This document shows, in pieces, positions 40,197 through 49,554 of a DNA stretch of 64,000 nt. The notes under the pieces were generated by a model that saw only the letters and a list, made by a program, of their open reading frames with translations, searched no databases and was not told the origin of the DNA. Every line of letters begins with the position of its first letter. Positions within the stretch are counted from its first letter, which is position 1. The DNA is taken from contig NZ_JBBPCL010000001.1 of the NCBI RefSeq assembly GCF_038039215.1, positions 4,278,001-4,342,000 of the forward strand, written 5' to 3'. Position numbers and translations under genes: made by a program. The stretch is from Pseudonocardia sp. T1-2H (GTDB lineage: Bacteria > Actinomycetota > Actinomycetes > Mycobacteriales > Pseudonocardiaceae).

Positions 40197-40475
40197 TCAA
40201 GGCCGGGGCAGCGTGACGTGGCGGGGGTCGGTAGCGGGGCGCCGGCGGGCGGCCGGCGGAACCGCCGTCGTCACCTCGGGGACGTCCCTGCCGGCCTCCT
40301 CACGCCGCCGCAGCCTGCCCAGGCGCCGGTCCATCAGATTGAGCGACGGCGCGGTCCACTGCCGCTTCGACCGTCCGCCGCACGCAGGGCAGCGCCGCGC
40401 CGCCTCGGCAGTGCCCATCGGGAGTACGACGATCCACGGACCGCACTCCCGGCACAGGTACTGGTATCGCGCCAT
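40197..40475 (-). CDS. FmdB-type zinc-ribbon protein
   Basis: 92 residues beginning MARYQYLCRECGPWIVVLPM with a second pair in AARRCPACGGRSKRQW: two CxxC motifs as in FmdB regulatory proteins that accompany formamidase genes. The remaining 50 residues are basic and low-complexity. It precedes the AmiS/UreI gene and formamidase on the same strand, so it is probably the leading gene of the amide operon, with a regulatory or metal-sensing role by family precedent. Confidence 0.8.
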   Translation of the reverse strand: MARYQYLCRECGPWIVVLPMGTAEAARRCPACGGRSKRQWTAPSLNLMDRRLGRLRRREEAGRDVPEVTTAVPPAARRRPATDPRHVTLPRP

Positions 40476-40863
40476 CACCTCTCGCCACACGTCTGCGTCC
40501 TCCGGAAACCGGCCACAGTAGGCCCGACGATCCGGGCCGGACAGAGCCGGACGACCCCCTTTGCGGTTCGACTGCTCGATTCGCCCTAGGCGGGTCGCGC
40601 AGATGCGACGGCCCGACGAGCCGCGCCCCACGTCTCCGAGCGGCGCGCGGCGGGAGCGGCGATCCCGGGCATGGCCTCCGTACGGCCGATGACTCGGGCT
40701 CGATTCACCACTATCGTTCCTGGCCGCTGCACTTCCGCCACGCCACCGCGTGCGGCTGTGCGCCCCCGACGCCTCCACATGCGTTGATGCCGACCCCCGC
40801 AGCGACCGGTGAGCCCGGACGCTCCTGACCGCCTGTGGGACGTCCTACCGAGGAGAGACAAGC
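40476..40863. other. 388-base divergent intergenic region
   Basis: Lies between the FmdB-like gene (minus) and a small hypothetical gene (plus). No coding pattern, hairpin or strong operator palindrome was recognised. It should contain the promoters for both directions. Confidence 0.5.
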
Positions 40864-41139
40864 GTGGCAGGTAACACCGACAGCAGGTCGGGCACGGCCG
40901 AGCTGCTCCTTCGCGACCCGACGCGCGGGCACGTTCCCGCCGAAGGCGCGGCGATGTTGTCCGAGACGGCTTCCCGTCTCGGATCGGAGTTCAGCGCCGA
41001 CCCGGACCGGCTGGAGCTCATCAGGGCGGTGGTGGCCCACTGCCATCGCGACCTACAGGGCGCTCCGACGGGGGCGATGCCCGAGCTCGTCGAACGCTCG
41101 GCCCGCCAACGCCTCCTGGCCTCGGCGGACGAGACCTGA
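40864..41139 (+). CDS. Small helical hypothetical protein
   Basis: 91 residues from GTG 40864, with GAGGAGAG nine bases upstream. GTAELLLRDPTRGHVPAEGA, AAMLSETASRLGSEFSADPD and ELIRAVVAHCHRDLQGAP suggest three helices. Composition and ribosome site support a real gene. No family recognised. Actinobacterial small regulatory or phosphorelay-associated proteins look similar, but nothing specific can be claimed. Confidence 0.6.
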   Translation: MAGNTDSRSGTAELLLRDPTRGHVPAEGAAMLSETASRLGSEFSADPDRLELIRAVVAHCHRDLQGAPTGAMPELVERSARQRLLASADET

Positions 41140-41247
41140 CAGGCACGCCGAGGCGCCGGGCACAGCTGTCGCCGATCCCGGGGCGTGACGGTCCCGGGGC
41201 GTGAACCGCCCGATCGGCGGGGCCGTCGGGTCCGCAGGCACCGGTGG

Positions 41248-41451
41248 TCAGGTGGGTCCGGCCGCCCGCTTCTCGGCGAGGGTGACGTCGCCGTTGGCCC
41301 AGTGTGTCTCGGGCACCTCGTTGACGATGACCCGCACGGACTCGCGCGAGGCCTCGACGGACCGAACGACGGCATCGGTCAGTGAGCTGATGAGTGCACG
41401 GATGCGCTCGGGGCTCCGGCCTTCGCGCAGGGTGACCTGGATCAGGGGCAT
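41248..41451 (-). CDS. 4-oxalocrotonate tautomerase family protein
   Basis: 67 residues: MPLIQVTLREGRSPERIRAL with the catalytic proline directly after the initiator Met, then SSLTDAVVRSVEASRESVRV and IVNEVPETHWANGDVTLAE, the standard 4-OT subunit. ATG 41451 follows AAGGAGG. These enzymes tautomerise 2-hydroxymuconate-type dienols in meta-cleavage pathways and work as hexamers. No meta-pathway genes are adjacent, but LigAB lies elsewhere in the window. Confidence 0.92.
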   Translation of the reverse strand: MPLIQVTLREGRSPERIRALISSLTDAVVRSVEASRESVRVIVNEVPETHWANGDVTLAEKRAAGPT

Positions 41452-41605
41452 AAGTCCTCCTTGTGTGGTTGCCAGGACGGACGCACCGGCCGCCCGGAAC
41501 GGCCGGAGACCGAAGGAGCCGTCCTTCACAGCCGGCAAGCCGAGGGTGAGGGTGGCGTCGGCTGAGTAGCGGCTACGGCTCCGCCGTGCGCCCCACCCGG
41601 CGCCG

Positions 41606-41761
41606 TCATCTGGCGTCGGGAGCGCCCGGCACCCGGTTCCCCTGCGGCTCCCCCGAGTAACCCGCCGGCGCGTCCTCGCCGGACGTCGGCGTCTCCTGCC
41701 GACCGGACGTCAGCTCCCGACCGCGGGTCTCGGGCAGGAAGAAGGCGACGATGAGCCGCCG
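41606..41761 (-). pseudogene. C-terminal end of an MFS transporter gene
   Basis: On the minus strand the sequence reads RLIVAFFLPETRGRELTSGR followed by a hydrophilic tail to TGA at 41608-41606, which is the typical last helix and tail of aromatic-acid/H+ symporter-type MFS proteins. It breaks at about 41762, exactly where an internal piece of a similar MFS protein begins on the opposite strand. This is one half of an inverted and broken transporter gene. Confidence 0.65.
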
Positions 41762-41766
41762 CGGCG

Positions 41767-41909
41767 ATGTGCGGGTACTGGGGGCTGTTCACCTGGATCC
41801 CGAACTACCTCGCCTCGCCGGTGTCGGAGGGTGATCGAGGCCTGGGCGTCCTGTCCTCGACGACCTGGATCGTGATCCTGCAGGCCGGTGCCGCGGTCGG
41901 GTTCGGCAG
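41767..41909 (+). pseudogene. Internal MFS transporter fragment (inverted relative to its C-terminus)
   Basis: Reads CGYWGLFTWIPNYLASPVSE and LGVLSSTTWIVILQAGAAVG, the conserved segment around helices 7-8 of metabolite/H+ symporters, for about 47 residues. Then similarity stops and an IclR fragment begins in another frame. Together with the minus-strand C-terminus at 41606-41761 it looks like one gene broken by an inversion. Confidence 0.65.
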
Positions 41910-42260
41910 CCCCAGTTCCCCTACAACAGCGCCGCCCAGGGCAAGGTCGCGCTCGCCTTCGCCACGGATCGGCAACGAGCCGTGTGGACCCGGTTGATCA
42001 GCGAGAAGCGGACGTCCGAGACCGTGCTGGACCACACCGTCCTGTGGGAGCAGGTGGCCGCTGTGCGCAAGCGGGGCTGGTCATCGGCACCGGAGGAGAC
42101 CTTCCGCGGCGTCAACGCGGTCGCGGCCCCGGTGTTCGGCACCGGGGGCGAGGTGGCCTACACCCTCGCTCTCGTCGGCTCCATCCACTTCCTGCCCGAT
42201 CCGCCGCCACCTGAACAGGTGGACGCGCTCGTTCGGACCGCCGTCGGCTCTCGCGCGAGC
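41910..42260 (+). pseudogene. IclR-family effector-domain remnant
   Basis: Reads QFPYNSAAQGKVALAFATDR, EQVAAVRKRGWSSAPEETFR and GVNAVAAPVFGTGGEVAYTL, then VDALVRTAV, the C-terminal effector domain of an IclR regulator. There is no HTH half; the upstream sequence is MFS-derived. Beyond 42260 the frame becomes unlike any protein. Non-functional remnant. Confidence 0.75.
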
Positions 42261-42701
42261 TCGGCCATCCGGGGCGGGACCGAGCCTGCGAGCCGGTCGT
42301 CGCGCTCGACGTCGACACCTCGCTCGAGTACGGCCCGCGGGCGCCACGCGACCTGTCCCGCCACGGGTGCTGAACCGCGTCGATCTACTCCGACCGATTC
42401 GGCCACCGGAAGGTGATCATGCTGCCCTCGCAGCGTTCAGCTTCGCGCGCACCCAGGTGCTCGGCGACGCGGGGCAAGGGCCTGGACGGGTAGTCCTGCC
42501 CCGAGGCCCGGTGGCCGTCCGGATGTGACGTCGGTACGGCTACCACGGCGCGCGGACTACGGGCGCCGCGGCAGGCGTTGGACGGAGAGTCGCGGCGGGT
42601 GACGTCACCCCGCCGCCGTCGCTCCCCCAGTCCGTCGTCTCCCCGGCCGCGGCCGCGTGGCACCGCTGCTCGCCGTGGCGCACTCCGAAAGGTCTCGTCG
42701 A

Positions 42702-43964
42702 ATGCGGCTTCGTCTGCCGCCGTCTCTGCGCGCGCTGAAACATCCGAACTACCGTCTCTGGGCCGCCGCCGACCTGGTCTCGTCCACCGGCAGCTGGATG
42801 CAGGTGCTCGGGATGAGCTGGCTGGTGCTGACCAGCACCGGGTCCGCGACCTCCGTCGGCCTCACGATCCTGTTCTCGGCCGTCCCGATGCTCACCCTCG
42901 GCTCGTGGGCCGGCGCGCTGGCCGACCGGCTACCGACCCGGCCGCTGGCGCTGGTGACCCAGTCGCTGCACCTGCTGCTGGCCGTGGCGCTGGCGCTCAT
43001 CGCGATACACGGCTCGTCCGTCGAGATGATCTACGTCATCGCCGCGCTCGGCGGGGCGGTCTCCGTGTTCGACAGTCCCGCAATGGGCAAGCTCAGCGCC
43101 CAGGTCGTCCCCCGCGAGGACCTGGGCAACGCGCTCGCGCTCGGCTCCGTTCTGAACTCCACCGGCCGCGTGCTGGGGATGAGCCTGGGTGGTGTTCTCG
43201 CCGGCCTGGTCGGCAACGCCGCGCTCTTCGCGGTCAACGCCGCGAGCTTCCTGGCCGTCGTCGTGGCCGTGCTGGCCATGCGGACCGGCGCACTGTTCCC
43301 GCTCCCGAGGAGCTCGCCGGAACGGGTCGGGGTGCGGGCCGGCCTGCGCTACCTGCTCGGCGACCACCGGTTGCTCGTGCTGTTCGCGTTGGGCTTCGTC
43401 CTGTCCAGCGTGGGCCGCAACTACCAGGTCAGCATGGCCGCGATGAGTAGCGGACCGCTGGCGGCCGGCTCCGAAGGGTTCGGCTTCCTCTCCACGGTCT
43501 TCGCGGTCGGCACGGTCCTGGGCGGGCTGTTCGCCGCGCACCGCCGGGAGCTGACGCTCACGCTGCTGCTCGGCACGGCGGCGGTGACCAGCGTGCTGCA
43601 ACTGCTCAGCGGGTTCTCTCCCGGGCTCCTGACGTTCGCGGCCAGCATGCTGCCGATCGCCGTCGGCGCCGTCCTGATCGACACCGTGATGGGTACCCGG
43701 GTGCAACTCGACACCGCCGAGGACATGCGCGGACGCGTGATCGCCGCCCAGGGCATGGTGTCCGCCGGCGCCGGCGCGCTGGGCGGGCCGTTGGTCGGCT
43801 GGCTCGCCGAGACTCTCGGCCCCGGCCGGGCCCTCAACGTGGCCGGCCTGGTCACCGTCGTCGCGACCGCGGTCGCGACCGTCGCCCTGCTCCGGCTCCG
43901 CCGCCGTCGTCGTCAGGAGGCCGAGTCCGTCTCGGCACGGGACACCCTCGAACTCACCGCGTGA
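42702..43964 (+). CDS. MFS exporter (MFS_3 / enterobactin-exporter type)
   Basis: A 420-residue protein with 12 membrane helices: SLRALKHPNYRLWAAADLVS at the N-terminus as in MFS_3 members, STGSWMQVLGMSWLVLTSTG, GALADRLPTRPLALVTQSLH (motif A region), FDSPAMGKLSAQVVPREDLG and NALALGSVLNSTGRVLGMSL, and a polar C-terminal tail. The family exports siderophores, drugs or metabolites by proton antiport. ATG 42702 has AAAGG upstream; an in-frame GTG at 42657 is less likely. It is flanked by gene relics on both sides and is the only intact gene between 41.6 and 44.5 kb. Confidence 0.87.
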   Translation: MRLRLPPSLRALKHPNYRLWAAADLVSSTGSWMQVLGMSWLVLTSTGSATSVGLTILFSAVPMLTLGSWAGALADRLPTRPLALVTQSLHLLLAVALALIAIHGSSVEMIYVIAALGGAVSVFDSPAMGKLSAQVVPREDLGNALALGSVLNSTGRVLGMSLGGVLAGLVGNAALFAVNAASFLAVVVAVLAMRTGALFPLPRSSPERVGVRAGLRYLLGDHRLLVLFALGFVLSSVGRNYQVSMAAMSSGPLAAGSEGFGFLSTVFAVGTVLGGLFAAHRRELTLTLLLGTAAVTSVLQLLSGFSPGLLTFAASMLPIAVGAVLIDTVMGTRVQLDTAEDMRGRVIAAQGMVSAGAGALGGPLVGWLAETLGPGRALNVAGLVTVVATAVATVALLRLRRRRRQEAESVSARDTLELTA

Positions 43965-44166
43965 TGCCGGGTGCGAACCGGCGTGGCTGCCTCACCGCGC
44001 CACGCCGGTCACGCAACCGGGTCGACCGGATCACCGCGCTCTGCGCACGTGCGGCGGTGAGGACCCGCGTTGTTCCCGACCGACGACCCACCCGGGGTGG
44101 TCGGCGCCTCGGACCGGCGAAGCTCCGGTTCTCCACCGACGCCCACCTCCCCTGCTCGGCCGGCTC

Positions 44167-44454
44167 CACCGAGAACGGCGGGTTCAGCATGATCTCCGCG
44201 GCCTTCGCGTAGGCGGCCTCCAGCAGCCCGGCCGGCTCCACGACATCGGTGACCAGGCCGATCCGCAACGCCTCGTCCGACAGGCATCGCCGACCGGCTT
44301 GCCCTGAGGCGCATTTTTGTCGGTGGCGGATGCCACCCTGACGCCGATCACCGACGGGGAGCGTCGCCCCGCCCGGCTCGAGGCCGCCCGCATCCTCGGG
44401 CGGCGCGTCGGCGGCGGGGATCTCGAGCCCTCCGGCGAGGACGGGACCGGACAT
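44167..44454 (-). pseudogene. Enoyl-CoA hydratase/isomerase remnant
   Basis: The minus strand contains MSGPVLAGGLEIPAADAP, the oxyanion-loop core of crotonases, then disrupted sequence, then LSDEALRIGLVTDVVEPAGL and LEAAYAKAAEIMLNPPFSVE, a crotonase C-terminal helix region. The expected 60-70 residues between them are compressed and unlike the family, and there is no N-terminal third. A decayed fragment. Confidence 0.65.
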
Positions 44455-44510
44455 GACACAGGCGGGACGCACGGTGCTGCGGATCGCGGTACCGAACTTT
44501 GAATGTCGTG

Positions 44511-45641
44511 ATGCCGGGGGCGGGGGTGAGTCCGTTGTCGTTGACCTTCCAGCTCTACCGCGGCGAGCTGGGGCGATGGTTCCGGTACCGGATGCCGGGT
44601 GCCACCATCGTGGCCGAGGAGGTCGCCAGAGCCACGGCCCGGGTGGCCTCGGTCCACCCGCCGCACGGCGCGGAGCTCGGAGCGCGCCACTGGGTCGCGG
44701 TCGGCGGCACGTTCGGGGCGCGGATGGCTGCGGTGGTGGAGCAAGCTCCGCCCTATTACGGGTTGTGCGGGCTGGTCGCGGCTCGCCTTTTGACCAGGGC
44801 GGCGGCACACCGGATCGCGGCCGGCTTCCCGTCGCACCGGTCGTTGCGGCCCGCCGAGGCTGCTCGCGCGCTGGACTTCCGCCCGACTCCGTGCGGGTGG
44901 CGCGACCTGGGCGAACCGTGGCCGGGCGAGGAGCCCGCGTGCTGGGCTGACGTCGCGGTGGGTGAGCTGGCCGAGCGCACCCACCGCTACCACGACCGGT
45001 ACGCCCCGACCGGGACGATCGGCGTACCCGGGGTCGAGCGCGGCCTGGCCCGTACCTACGGATGGTGGTCGGGGGCAGCGGACATCTACCGGTCCGGGAC
45101 CATCGGCGCGGATCTCGAGAGGCTGCTGGCCGTCGACGAGCCGACCGTCGAGCAACTGCGGTCCCTCACCTCGGCGGCCGTGGTGGAGGAGACGGCACGC
45201 CTGGCCGAGCGGCTGCGGGCCTCGGGCACCCTCGACCAGCTCCACGAGCTCGCCCGGCGGCCGGGGCGAGGAGCGCCACTGGGGCACGCCGGACCGGTGT
45301 TCGCGGCGCACTGGGCCGATGGGGATCTGCTGGTCGGGGACACCCTCCTCGACGTCAAGACGGCCATCAGGGTCGACCCGGCGAGTAAGGTCGCGGTGTG
45401 GCTGTGGCAGGTCCTGGCCCACGCCTGGCTCGACTCGATCGGTGACCGGTACCGAATCCGCGCGGTCGCGCTCTACCTGTCCCGGCAGGGAGTGCTGGTT
45501 CGCTGGCCCGTCGACGAGCTCGCCGCACGGATGCTGACTCGTCCGCGCAGTCGGGGCAGCGGCGTCGACGCTGCGCGGGACGAGTTCCTCGCCTTCGCGG
45601 TGGAGATCGCCCGCGCCGAGAGTGCCGTCCTCGACCCCTGA
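44511..45641 (+). CDS. Hypothetical protein with a possible PD-(D/E)XK nuclease-like core
   Basis: A 376-residue protein with good coding character: LTFQLYRGELGRWFRYRMPG, ARHWVAVGGTFGARMAAVVE, GVERGLARTYGWWSGAADIY. Near residues 265-285 HWADGDLLVGDTLLDVKTAI has an acidic residue, a hydrophobic strand and then D281-V-K283, the D-x(n)-(D/E)xK arrangement of PD-(D/E)XK nucleases. WLWQVLAHAWL and AVALYLSRQGVLVRWPVDEL could be the following helix and strand. No partner genes. The start is uncertain (TTG 44499 or ATG 44511, weak ribosome site). Family not known to me; the nuclease idea is a motif-level inference. Confidence 0.65.
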   Translation: MPGAGVSPLSLTFQLYRGELGRWFRYRMPGATIVAEEVARATARVASVHPPHGAELGARHWVAVGGTFGARMAAVVEQAPPYYGLCGLVAARLLTRAAAHRIAAGFPSHRSLRPAEAARALDFRPTPCGWRDLGEPWPGEEPACWADVAVGELAERTHRYHDRYAPTGTIGVPGVERGLARTYGWWSGAADIYRSGTIGADLERLLAVDEPTVEQLRSLTSAAVVEETARLAERLRASGTLDQLHELARRPGRGAPLGHAGPVFAAHWADGDLLVGDTLLDVKTAIRVDPASKVAVWLWQVLAHAWLDSIGDRYRIRAVALYLSRQGVLVRWPVDELAARMLTRPRSRGSGVDAARDEFLAFAVEIARAESAVLDP

Positions 45642-45946
45642 GAGCCCCGGACCCGGACAGGAAGAAGCAACGGGTCGGCCCGAGCGAGTACGTCCCTGAC
45701 GAGCTCGCCCGCCTCACCGGACGGGGCCCAAACCCACGCGGTCGCTCCTCGCGACACGACTCCGGCTCGGAGATCGGTCGGTGCGGCCGATGATGTGACT
45801 TCCATCCGAAGGCCGAGAGCGACCGGGCGTGGCCCGGACTTTCGTGTCGGCGTGAAGCGCCGGCTCGGAAACGAAACCCGTCGCCCCCGGTGGAAGGCTC
45901 GCCGGATGACCCCGTGCCAGCATCCCGAGACCGAGCCGGCTTCGGG
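45642..45946. other. 305-base intergenic region between convergent genes
   Basis: Separates the hypothetical protein from the convergent amino-acid permease. No gene, convincing perfect hairpin or operator recognised. Confidence 0.5.
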
Positions 45947-47362
45947 TCAGGCCTCCGGCTCGGACGTCATCGGTTGGGCCGGGAGGGTCGTCTGCACCGG
46001 ACCGCGGAGCCGGACGATGGCATACCAGGCGATGCCGAGGACCAGCAGGGCCAGATAGAGGTAGGGCAGGACGTTGTACGGGTAGTCGGGGACCGGTACG
46101 AGGTTCTTGTAGGTGACGTAGACGATCGCGGCAGCCGCGGCGACGGCGAGCACCCAGTGGTGGGCGCGGACCGTGTGGTGGCGGCGCAGGAAGATCGGCA
46201 TGCCGATGGCCATCAGGAGATACGCGGTGAGGTAGCCGAAGGTGCCGATCGTGCCGGTGTAGGCGTAGACCGCCAGCGGCGTCATGCCCACGAGCACCAT
46301 GACCGCCGGGACCACCACCACGGCCGGCAGCAGGGCGAGGATCGCGACGTGCGGAGTGCGGTGCCGGGCGTGTGCCCGGCCCAGCGCCGGGTGCAGCACA
46401 CCGTCGTGCGCCACGGAGAACAGCACCCGGGAGGCGGCGTTGATGCTGGCGATCGTGACGGCGAAGAACGACGCGACCACGCCGAGGTCGATCACGTAAC
46501 GGAACCCGGCCAGTCCCACGCTCCTCGCCAGGTCGTCCATCGGCGCGGCGCTGCTACCGAGCCCGTCCGCGCCGAGCCCGAGGACCGAGGTGTAGGCCGC
46601 GAACACGTACAGCACGCCGACGACCACGGCCGAGGTCAGCACGGCCCGCGGGATCGCCCGGTGCGGGTCCTTCGCCTCCGCGCCCAGCGCCGCGGCGCTC
46701 TCGAACCCGACGAACCCGAGCACCGCGAGGACGACGCCGAAGGTGATGCCGTCCGACGACGCGCCGGTCAGGCCGATCTGCGCGGTATCGGTCGTCGCGC
46801 CGTGCTTGGCGATCGTCACGACGAACAGCACCAGGATCGCCGCGATCGAGGCGATCTCCAGCATCAGACCCACGCGGGTGGAGAGCTTGATCCCGCCCCA
46901 GGCGAAGGCTGCCGCGGCCGCACCGGCGATCACGAAGATCACCACCTGGGTGGCGGTCGCCCCAGCCGGGATGCCGACGCCCTCCAGGAGCGCACCGCCG
47001 TAGATCCCGACGCCGACCACGCCGATCATCGCGATGAACAGGTAACCGATGACCAACGCCCAGCCGGCTGCGAAGGCGCTGCCGCGGCCGAGGCTCTGCC
47101 CGACGTAGTCGTAGAGCGAACCCGCGGACGCGATCTTGGTGCCGAACTGGGCCACGCACAGCCCGATCAGCACCACCGTGACGAGGGCGAGCAGGTAGGA
47201 CAGCCACGAGCCGTTGCCCGCGGACAGCACGATCAGGGCGGGCCCGGTCGCCATCACCGCGCTGGGCGCGATCGCGGCGACGGACTGGGCCAGTACCTCG
47301 ACCGGGCCCATCGTCTTGTGGGCCAGGCCGGTCGGGGGCCGGTCCAGCTCGGGTGCGCTCAC
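45947..47362 (-). CDS. APC-family amino acid/polyamine permease
   Basis: A 471-residue APC superfamily transporter. Helix 1 MGPVEVLAQSVAAIAPSAVM and TGPALIVLSAGNGSWLSYLL open it; GFVGFESAAALGAEAKDPHR with AIPRAVLTSAVVVGVLYVFA is the conserved helix 6 region with its Glu/Ala pattern; about 12 helices in total. GTG 47362 overlaps the stop of the amine oxidase gene, so the two are translationally coupled. Context points to uptake of an amine that the oxidase then oxidises. Confidence 0.9.
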   Translation of the reverse strand: MSAPELDRPPTGLAHKTMGPVEVLAQSVAAIAPSAVMATGPALIVLSAGNGSWLSYLLALVTVVLIGLCVAQFGTKIASAGSLYDYVGQSLGRGSAFAAGWALVIGYLFIAMIGVVGVGIYGGALLEGVGIPAGATATQVVIFVIAGAAAAAFAWGGIKLSTRVGLMLEIASIAAILVLFVVTIAKHGATTDTAQIGLTGASSDGITFGVVLAVLGFVGFESAAALGAEAKDPHRAIPRAVLTSAVVVGVLYVFAAYTSVLGLGADGLGSSAAPMDDLARSVGLAGFRYVIDLGVVASFFAVTIASINAASRVLFSVAHDGVLHPALGRAHARHRTPHVAILALLPAVVVVPAVMVLVGMTPLAVYAYTGTIGTFGYLTAYLLMAIGMPIFLRRHHTVRAHHWVLAVAAAAAIVYVTYKNLVPVPDYPYNVLPYLYLALLVLGIAWYAIVRLRGPVQTTLPAQPMTSEPEA

Positions 47363-49348
47363 CGGGGTTCCTGCCCGTCGGTGGAACCGAGCGTCGAGTG
47401 GCAGGCCGGCGCGCTCGGGGGCAGGTCGAGCGCGGGGTTGCCGTCGAAGAACCCGACCGGCTTGAGGTGGAACCCGACCCGCGAGGTCGGCATCACCGGC
47501 CAGTCCTCGGGACGCACCACGTGGTGGGCGCAGAACGTGTACCAGACGACGACGTCCGCGGACTCGATCGGCCGGTCGGCCGCGACGAACGACGGCAGGC
47601 CGTCGGTCCCGCCCCTGTTCTGGTTCGGGTAGTCGCCCGCGGCGAAGCGCTGGGTCTCGTCGTGGGCGGTGACCCACAGGTGCTTGTAGGCGAACCCGGC
47701 GCGGTTCCAGGTCTGGGTGCCCTCGCCGGCCATCGGCACCGTGTTCTCGCCGGGCATCAGCTTGTAGCCGACCGGCTCACCGGTCGCACCGACCACGTCG
47801 GGGTTGGTGATGGTCCAGTAGCGGGCCTTGAACGGGTCGATCAGCCGGCCGGAGTCGCTCTCCCGGGCCAGCAGGGTCTTACGGGTCCGCCACGCGTTGC
47901 CCGTCTCGTTGCCCGGGCCGACCGGGAGCGGTTCGGAGTCGACCTCGTGGACGGAGTTGCGGTGCCCGTCGACGGCCATGTCCAGGCGGACGTTGAAGAA
48001 GTGCTGGTGGTGCGGGCCGTACAGGTTCGGCGCGACCAGCGTTCCGTGCCCCGGCCGCTGCCCGTCGGCGACCGCGCCGGTGGAGATGACGCCGGTCAGC
48101 TTCACCTCGAACTCGATGTTGCCGTCGTTGTAGAGGTACCAGAAGAAGCCGTACTCGTAGTTGCCGACGGTGGCGTAGCAGGAGATGACGAGCCGCCGGG
48201 AGCGGCGGACCTCGGTCTTCTCCGTGCGGAAGTCGGTGTGCTTCCAGCTGACCCCGGCGTCCTCCTCGTGCATGCAGATGGCGTTCGGGATGGTGAGGGG
48301 ATTGCCGTCGGCGTCGTTCACGACGGCGTCGAAGTAGAAGATCTCGCCGAGGCAGTCGCAGCCGAGCTCGAGGGGGTTGAGCAGGAAGCCGATCCCGTAC
48401 TCGCCCTCGTCGAAGACGTTCTTGAAGCGGTGGGTGGGGGCCGGGTCGCCGTAGGGGATGTACATCTCGGACATCGACGCCCGGTGGATCACCGGACGGA
48501 GCCGGCCGCGGTCGGAGTAGCCGACGGTGTGCAGCACGAGTCCCTCGCGCGGGCTGAATCCCACCCGCAGGCGCCACTTCTGCCAGCTCACCTCGCGCCC
48601 GGAGACGGTGAAGCTCGGGCCCTCGGGCTGGGTGATCTCCAACGGGCGGACGTCGTCGCGGAAGCTCGGTGAACTCGGGCCGGTTGCCCGGCCGGGTCAT
48701 CAGCTCGGGCATGTAGTTCCCGGGCTGCGGTGGGAGCGGGACGACTCCGTGGTCCTGGACGTCGACGACCTCCATGCGGTCCAGGTCGACCACGACGAGC
48801 AGGCCCTCGACGGGGCGCGCGTAGCCGTTGTCGTCGGGGCCGGAGCGGATGAAGGTGAGGGGTCGGATCAGCCGACGGCCCGGATCGGTGTCCTCGCTGA
48901 ACCCGGTGGCCCACGGGTCGAGCATGGCCAGGCTGAAATCGGTGACGCCCCGCTTGCGGACGGCCTCCTGCCAGCGCGGATCCGCGCGGGTGAGGTCCTC
49001 CGCGGCGAAGAACTCCTCCAGCATGATGCTGGGCTGGATCCCCGAACGCTCGTTCCACGACTCCACGGTCGAGCTCGTCAGCGACACGACGGCCTCGATC
49101 GTGCGGCTGGTCGCCCGGTCGTAGAGCACGAGGAACGAGCGGCGCTCCAGAGCGGCTCCGGGCCCGCTCCCCAGCAGCTCCGCCTTGGCCGGCTCGGCCA
49201 GCGACACCGATACGAAGCGCGTGCTGGGCGGAGCTCGACGTTGCGCCCGCAGAATGCCCACCGCCGCGGTGACCTCCTTGGCGGACAGCGGATCCAGAGG
49301 ATGGGCGGTCACAGGGCGGGTCGTGGTCTGCTGCAGGTCAGTCACCAT
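47359..49348 (-). pseudogene. Copper amine oxidase interrupted by one +1 frameshift
   Basis: Both halves read as one primary-amine oxidase of about 660 residues. The first (ATG 49348) has AHPLDPLSAKEVTAAVGIL and SLAMLDPWATGFSEDTDPGR. The second has ATVGNYEYGFFWYLYNDGN with the topaquinone tyrosine (N-Y-E-Y), GPHHQHFFNVRLDM with the HxH copper ligands and CAHHVVRPEDWPVMP with the third His. They join by +1 at CTT-C (48664-48661, minus strand), giving FTEL then RDDVRPLEI without losing a residue. All catalytic residues are present, so an assembly error or recoding is as plausible as decay. It oxidises primary amines to aldehyde, ammonia and H2O2; coupled to the APC permease. Confidence 0.85.
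48661..48670 (-). other. +1 frameshift site in the amine oxidase: ACC GAG CTT C
   Basis: On the minus strand the zero frame reads ACC GAG CTT, and skipping the next C restores the family sequence (CGC GAC GAC). The decamer ACCGAGCTTC is identical to the one at the GAF-PucR frameshift (62349-62358). CTT with a following pyrimidine allows a Leu tRNA to re-pair on TTC in the +1 frame. Confidence 0.55.
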
Positions 49349-49554
49349 GCGGTTCTCCACTCAGCGTCGCCGAACGCCTGCCTCGTTGCAGACTCGGCCT
49401 GCCCCGGACTGTCGCACCGCCGACGCTCTCGCAGAAGACCCCTCGTCCCCATTTGGGAAAAGCAGTCCACGACATTCTCATTCCAGCTCGGCCGACCGAC
49501 GCCACGCGACCCTCGCGCGGCTGCACGAGATCTCGAACCTGGCCTGGACGGGCC

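Noticed and set aside
38588..40216. Plus-strand open frame of about 540 codons
   Set aside because: It lies antisense to the well-supported formamidase and AmiS/UreI genes.
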